The notes beneath the pieces were generated by a model. That model saw nothing but the letters and a program-made list of their open reading frames with translations, was not told the DNA's origin and searched no databases. This document shows, piece by piece, positions 51,501 through 54,500 of a stretch of 64,000 nucleotides of DNA (positions are counted from its first letter, which is position 1; every line of letters begins with the position of its first letter). The stretch comes from Eurosta solidaginis. Its lineage: Eukaryota; Arthropoda; Insecta; Diptera; Tephritidae. The stretch covers positions 300,254,998 to 300,318,997 of the forward strand of contig NC_090319.1 in NCBI RefSeq assembly GCF_040869045.1. Reading direction: 5' to 3'. The translations under genes and the position numbers were made by a program.

Positions 51501-54500
51501 CTAAGTGCGTAAGTGTATTTTAATTTTTATTACAACTTACGCGGCGGCCGGTTCACTTCAAACTGAAAACTGCCGCTAACGCCAACCTGTAGCTCGGCAG
51601 TTTTTCTCTTCGTTGCTTAGCAACGAAATTAATGATGGCATCCAAAATAAAATCATGGCGTCGAACAACGGCAGTTTCAACCAATCAGAAACTCTCCAAA
51701 TTGCTCGACTCTAACAATTTTAGTGATGCCAAGTGCATCTGATGTATGGTTGCATCTTGCACATTTCTAAAGAGGGTTGCCATCTACAATTTATTTTAAT
51801 GCATTTTACTTTGGCACTACATCATTGTGAGTAGGTTGACAGGCTTTATAGTTAAGTATAAAGTAATTGATCACCGACAATATTGATTTCAAAAAATTAA
51901 AAACATAGACCAGTTATGGGGTAAATTTTCCAGCAAAATTAATTACAACATCGGGAAAAATTATCACGTCATTGCTCTATTTATATACTTCAGCAAAGCA
52001 TTTGATACATTATCACATCAAAAATTGCCCGAAGCATTAGATACTGCCGGAGTAAGTGGGGATTGCCTTAAATGGTTTGCAAGTTACGTAGAACTACGGA
52101 GATATAGTGTAAAAATAGAAAATGAATATAGCAATAAAACAACACTATCTTACGGAGTCCCGCAGGGGTCAAAATTAGGACCAATCCTCTATATAATTAA
52201 CGCAAATAGTATGTTTAGGGCTCCTAACAAACTGTGAGGTCTTTCCATACGCAGATGATATAGCAATAGTTGTACCACATAGGGAACTACAAACCGCAAT
52301 AAGCATAATGCAAAGAAAGCTAGATATTGTGACGAATATTAGCAACTGTAAGGGATACTATCATCTCTAAGCAGATACTAAGCAGTTACTTGTATCTACA
52401 TAAACAAATCAATCAGTATGTCTACACATATGTACATACAGCAGCGGAGAGATACTCACAAAAGTATGCAATCATCAGAAAAGTAGTTCTCACACACAAA
52501 CATGCATATTTCTGACTTACTCACAAAAGTATGCAATCTTCAGCGAACGAGGAAACCGAAGAGAATAAAAGCAGCACCAGCTGAGGTATGAGCAATCAGT
52601 TTGATTTAAGCACGCTATTGGTTGCGAAGTGTAAGTGTTATTGTGAAGTACTTTAATAAAGGTCATTTCGCATTATTGAATATTGGAACTATTTATTCAA
52701 CAGTTTAGCGATACGAACGTTAGTAGAAGGTTGCAAATAAGCGGAATTGCACTAAATTCGTTACAGTATAATAACTAAATGGGCACATGATAGTGGTCTG
52801 GCAATAAACGTCTCTAAAACAAAGCAATGTACATAAGGCCTCCGCATATTTCCCGCTCAATTTTTAGGATTGCTTGCACAAAAACCAGCGACTGTAACAT
52901 AAGTATAGACATCGTCCATACATATAAATACCTCGGCATTATTCTGGAAGAAAAGGGATGTACACATATCCCACTTGCAAAAAAAGCTTAGATCGTCGTC
53001 TTACTTTTTAAAACCCATTAAAGTAATAAATTCGTTGCTTCGTATTAATTTTAACGTGCTGCTCTATTTTATAACTGTGTTGATTGATGTAATTCTATAT
53101 AGTATGTTTATGTCTTTTGTGATTGACATTTTTACAGATAAAATCAATTTTAAAGAATCAAACTAGCATTGAAATGTGGATTTTGGAGAAAGCGATGTAT
53201 CGACGTTATTGCAATTCAGAAGAAGAAGACTTTTATTATCCCTACGACTTAGGTTGGAAACGAAATTTGAGCCAAGTCTTCAATCGAAAAAATCTTATGC
53301 AGGGTGATGGCATTGTATGGCCCGTTATAGATGGCTGCGATCAATACACTTTAACGGTATGTTAAATACTTATTATAATATTTACTTTATTATTATTTTT
53401 ATTAATAGGCTTCGATGCACTGCGACCTTTATTTAGTTCTATTGTGCTTGACCTTTCAGCCTATTAGTGTATGTGGAGGCTTTTAATGTATTTAGGTACC
53501 TCTTCCGGCTTTTTACTCCCGATTACGAAGGGACTAAGAGTCAAGTCACCTAGATGGGAAAGTCTCTGCCTTGCCAGAGCGATGCATTGACAGAGAATGT
53601 GAGCCGACGTTTAATCCTCCAGCTCACAAAAGCGACAGATTTGTCCATCAGATAGATTTGACCTATTGAGATGATAGCGGACACTAAAGTGTCCCGTATG
53701 GTAACCAGTGATAGTTCAAAGGCCCTCTCTTCTTAAATTAATAAGTTGGCTGATATTCTCGTTGCTGGGAATATAATCAATTAATTGGCTTGTCTTTGCC
53801 CTGGAAATTCAATCAAGTGTGTTCTGAATTGCTCTGTCTCCCAGATACTTATGGATTCCCTAGTGTGTGCCCTTGAGTCCAAATAAAACCTTGATTTTGC
53901 TTTCTAGACCATTTACGACGCCAAGGTTTTTATTCTCTAGCTTAAAAGTAATTGCATAGGACTGCAAGGCACGTAAGCTGCCTTGTTGTCTCACATAATA
54001 AGGTTACTGCTCGAGGATAAACCTCTTAGTAAACCGTTGTTGTTGTTGTTGCTGTAGCGATAAGGACACCCCGAAGGTCTTGGTGAGTGTTATCGATGTT
54101 GATGGTCGTTCGCCGGATGCAGATCCGGTACGTTCCGGTTCCAAGCTCGACCATCTCGGGAACGATTTGTTATGACCACGTGGGGTTTCTTGGCCATACC
54201 GCCCTCCCACTCCCTAGATCCGTGAGGAGTTCGGGTCGCCAGAGCCTCGGCTGTTAATGAAACAGGATTCGCCATGGATAGGTGAAGTTGACAATTGGGT
54301 TTGGAGAAGCTATACATTGTGCTGGCAACCTGAAAGGGTTGCGCTACACAACCCCTTGAATCTGGTATTTAGTCGCCTCTTACGACAGACATACCTACCG
54401 CGGGTATATTCTAACCCCCTAACCCACTTAGGGTCCTCTTAGTAAACTCTACTTCCAAACTATTTTCGCTTGTCCCGCCCACACTCCCTCTATCACTCTC

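Larger units (their letters stand above)
43193..51821 (-). mobile_element. 412/mdg1-like LTR retrotransposon, complete, 8.6 kb
   Basis: Two 565-bp LTRs (43193-43757 and 51257-51821) show no difference by eye. TCAT is duplicated on both sides (43189-43192 and 51822-51825). On the minus strand the LTR starts TGTAGTGCC and ends CTTTTACA, followed by primer site TGGCGACCGTG, which matches tRNA-Arg. Gag and pol read on the minus strand and are undamaged. The RT sequence and Arg primer fit the 412/mdg1 lineage, an inference. It lies antisense to ZDHHC6 in the third intron and must be very young. Confidence 0.92.
41861..53035 (+). mobile_element. Decayed LINE, split by a 412/mdg1-like element and by a solo LTR
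   Basis: LINE pieces lie at 41861-43192, 51826-52327 and 52766-53035. The first is endonuclease plus the start of RT, the second RT motifs A to C, the third RT thumb. The breaks coincide with the target duplication TCAT of the LTR element and with solo LTR ends, so the pieces are one insertion. It carries several frameshifts. Its right edge is about 100 bp from the ZDHHC6 acceptor at 53137. Confidence 0.8.
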
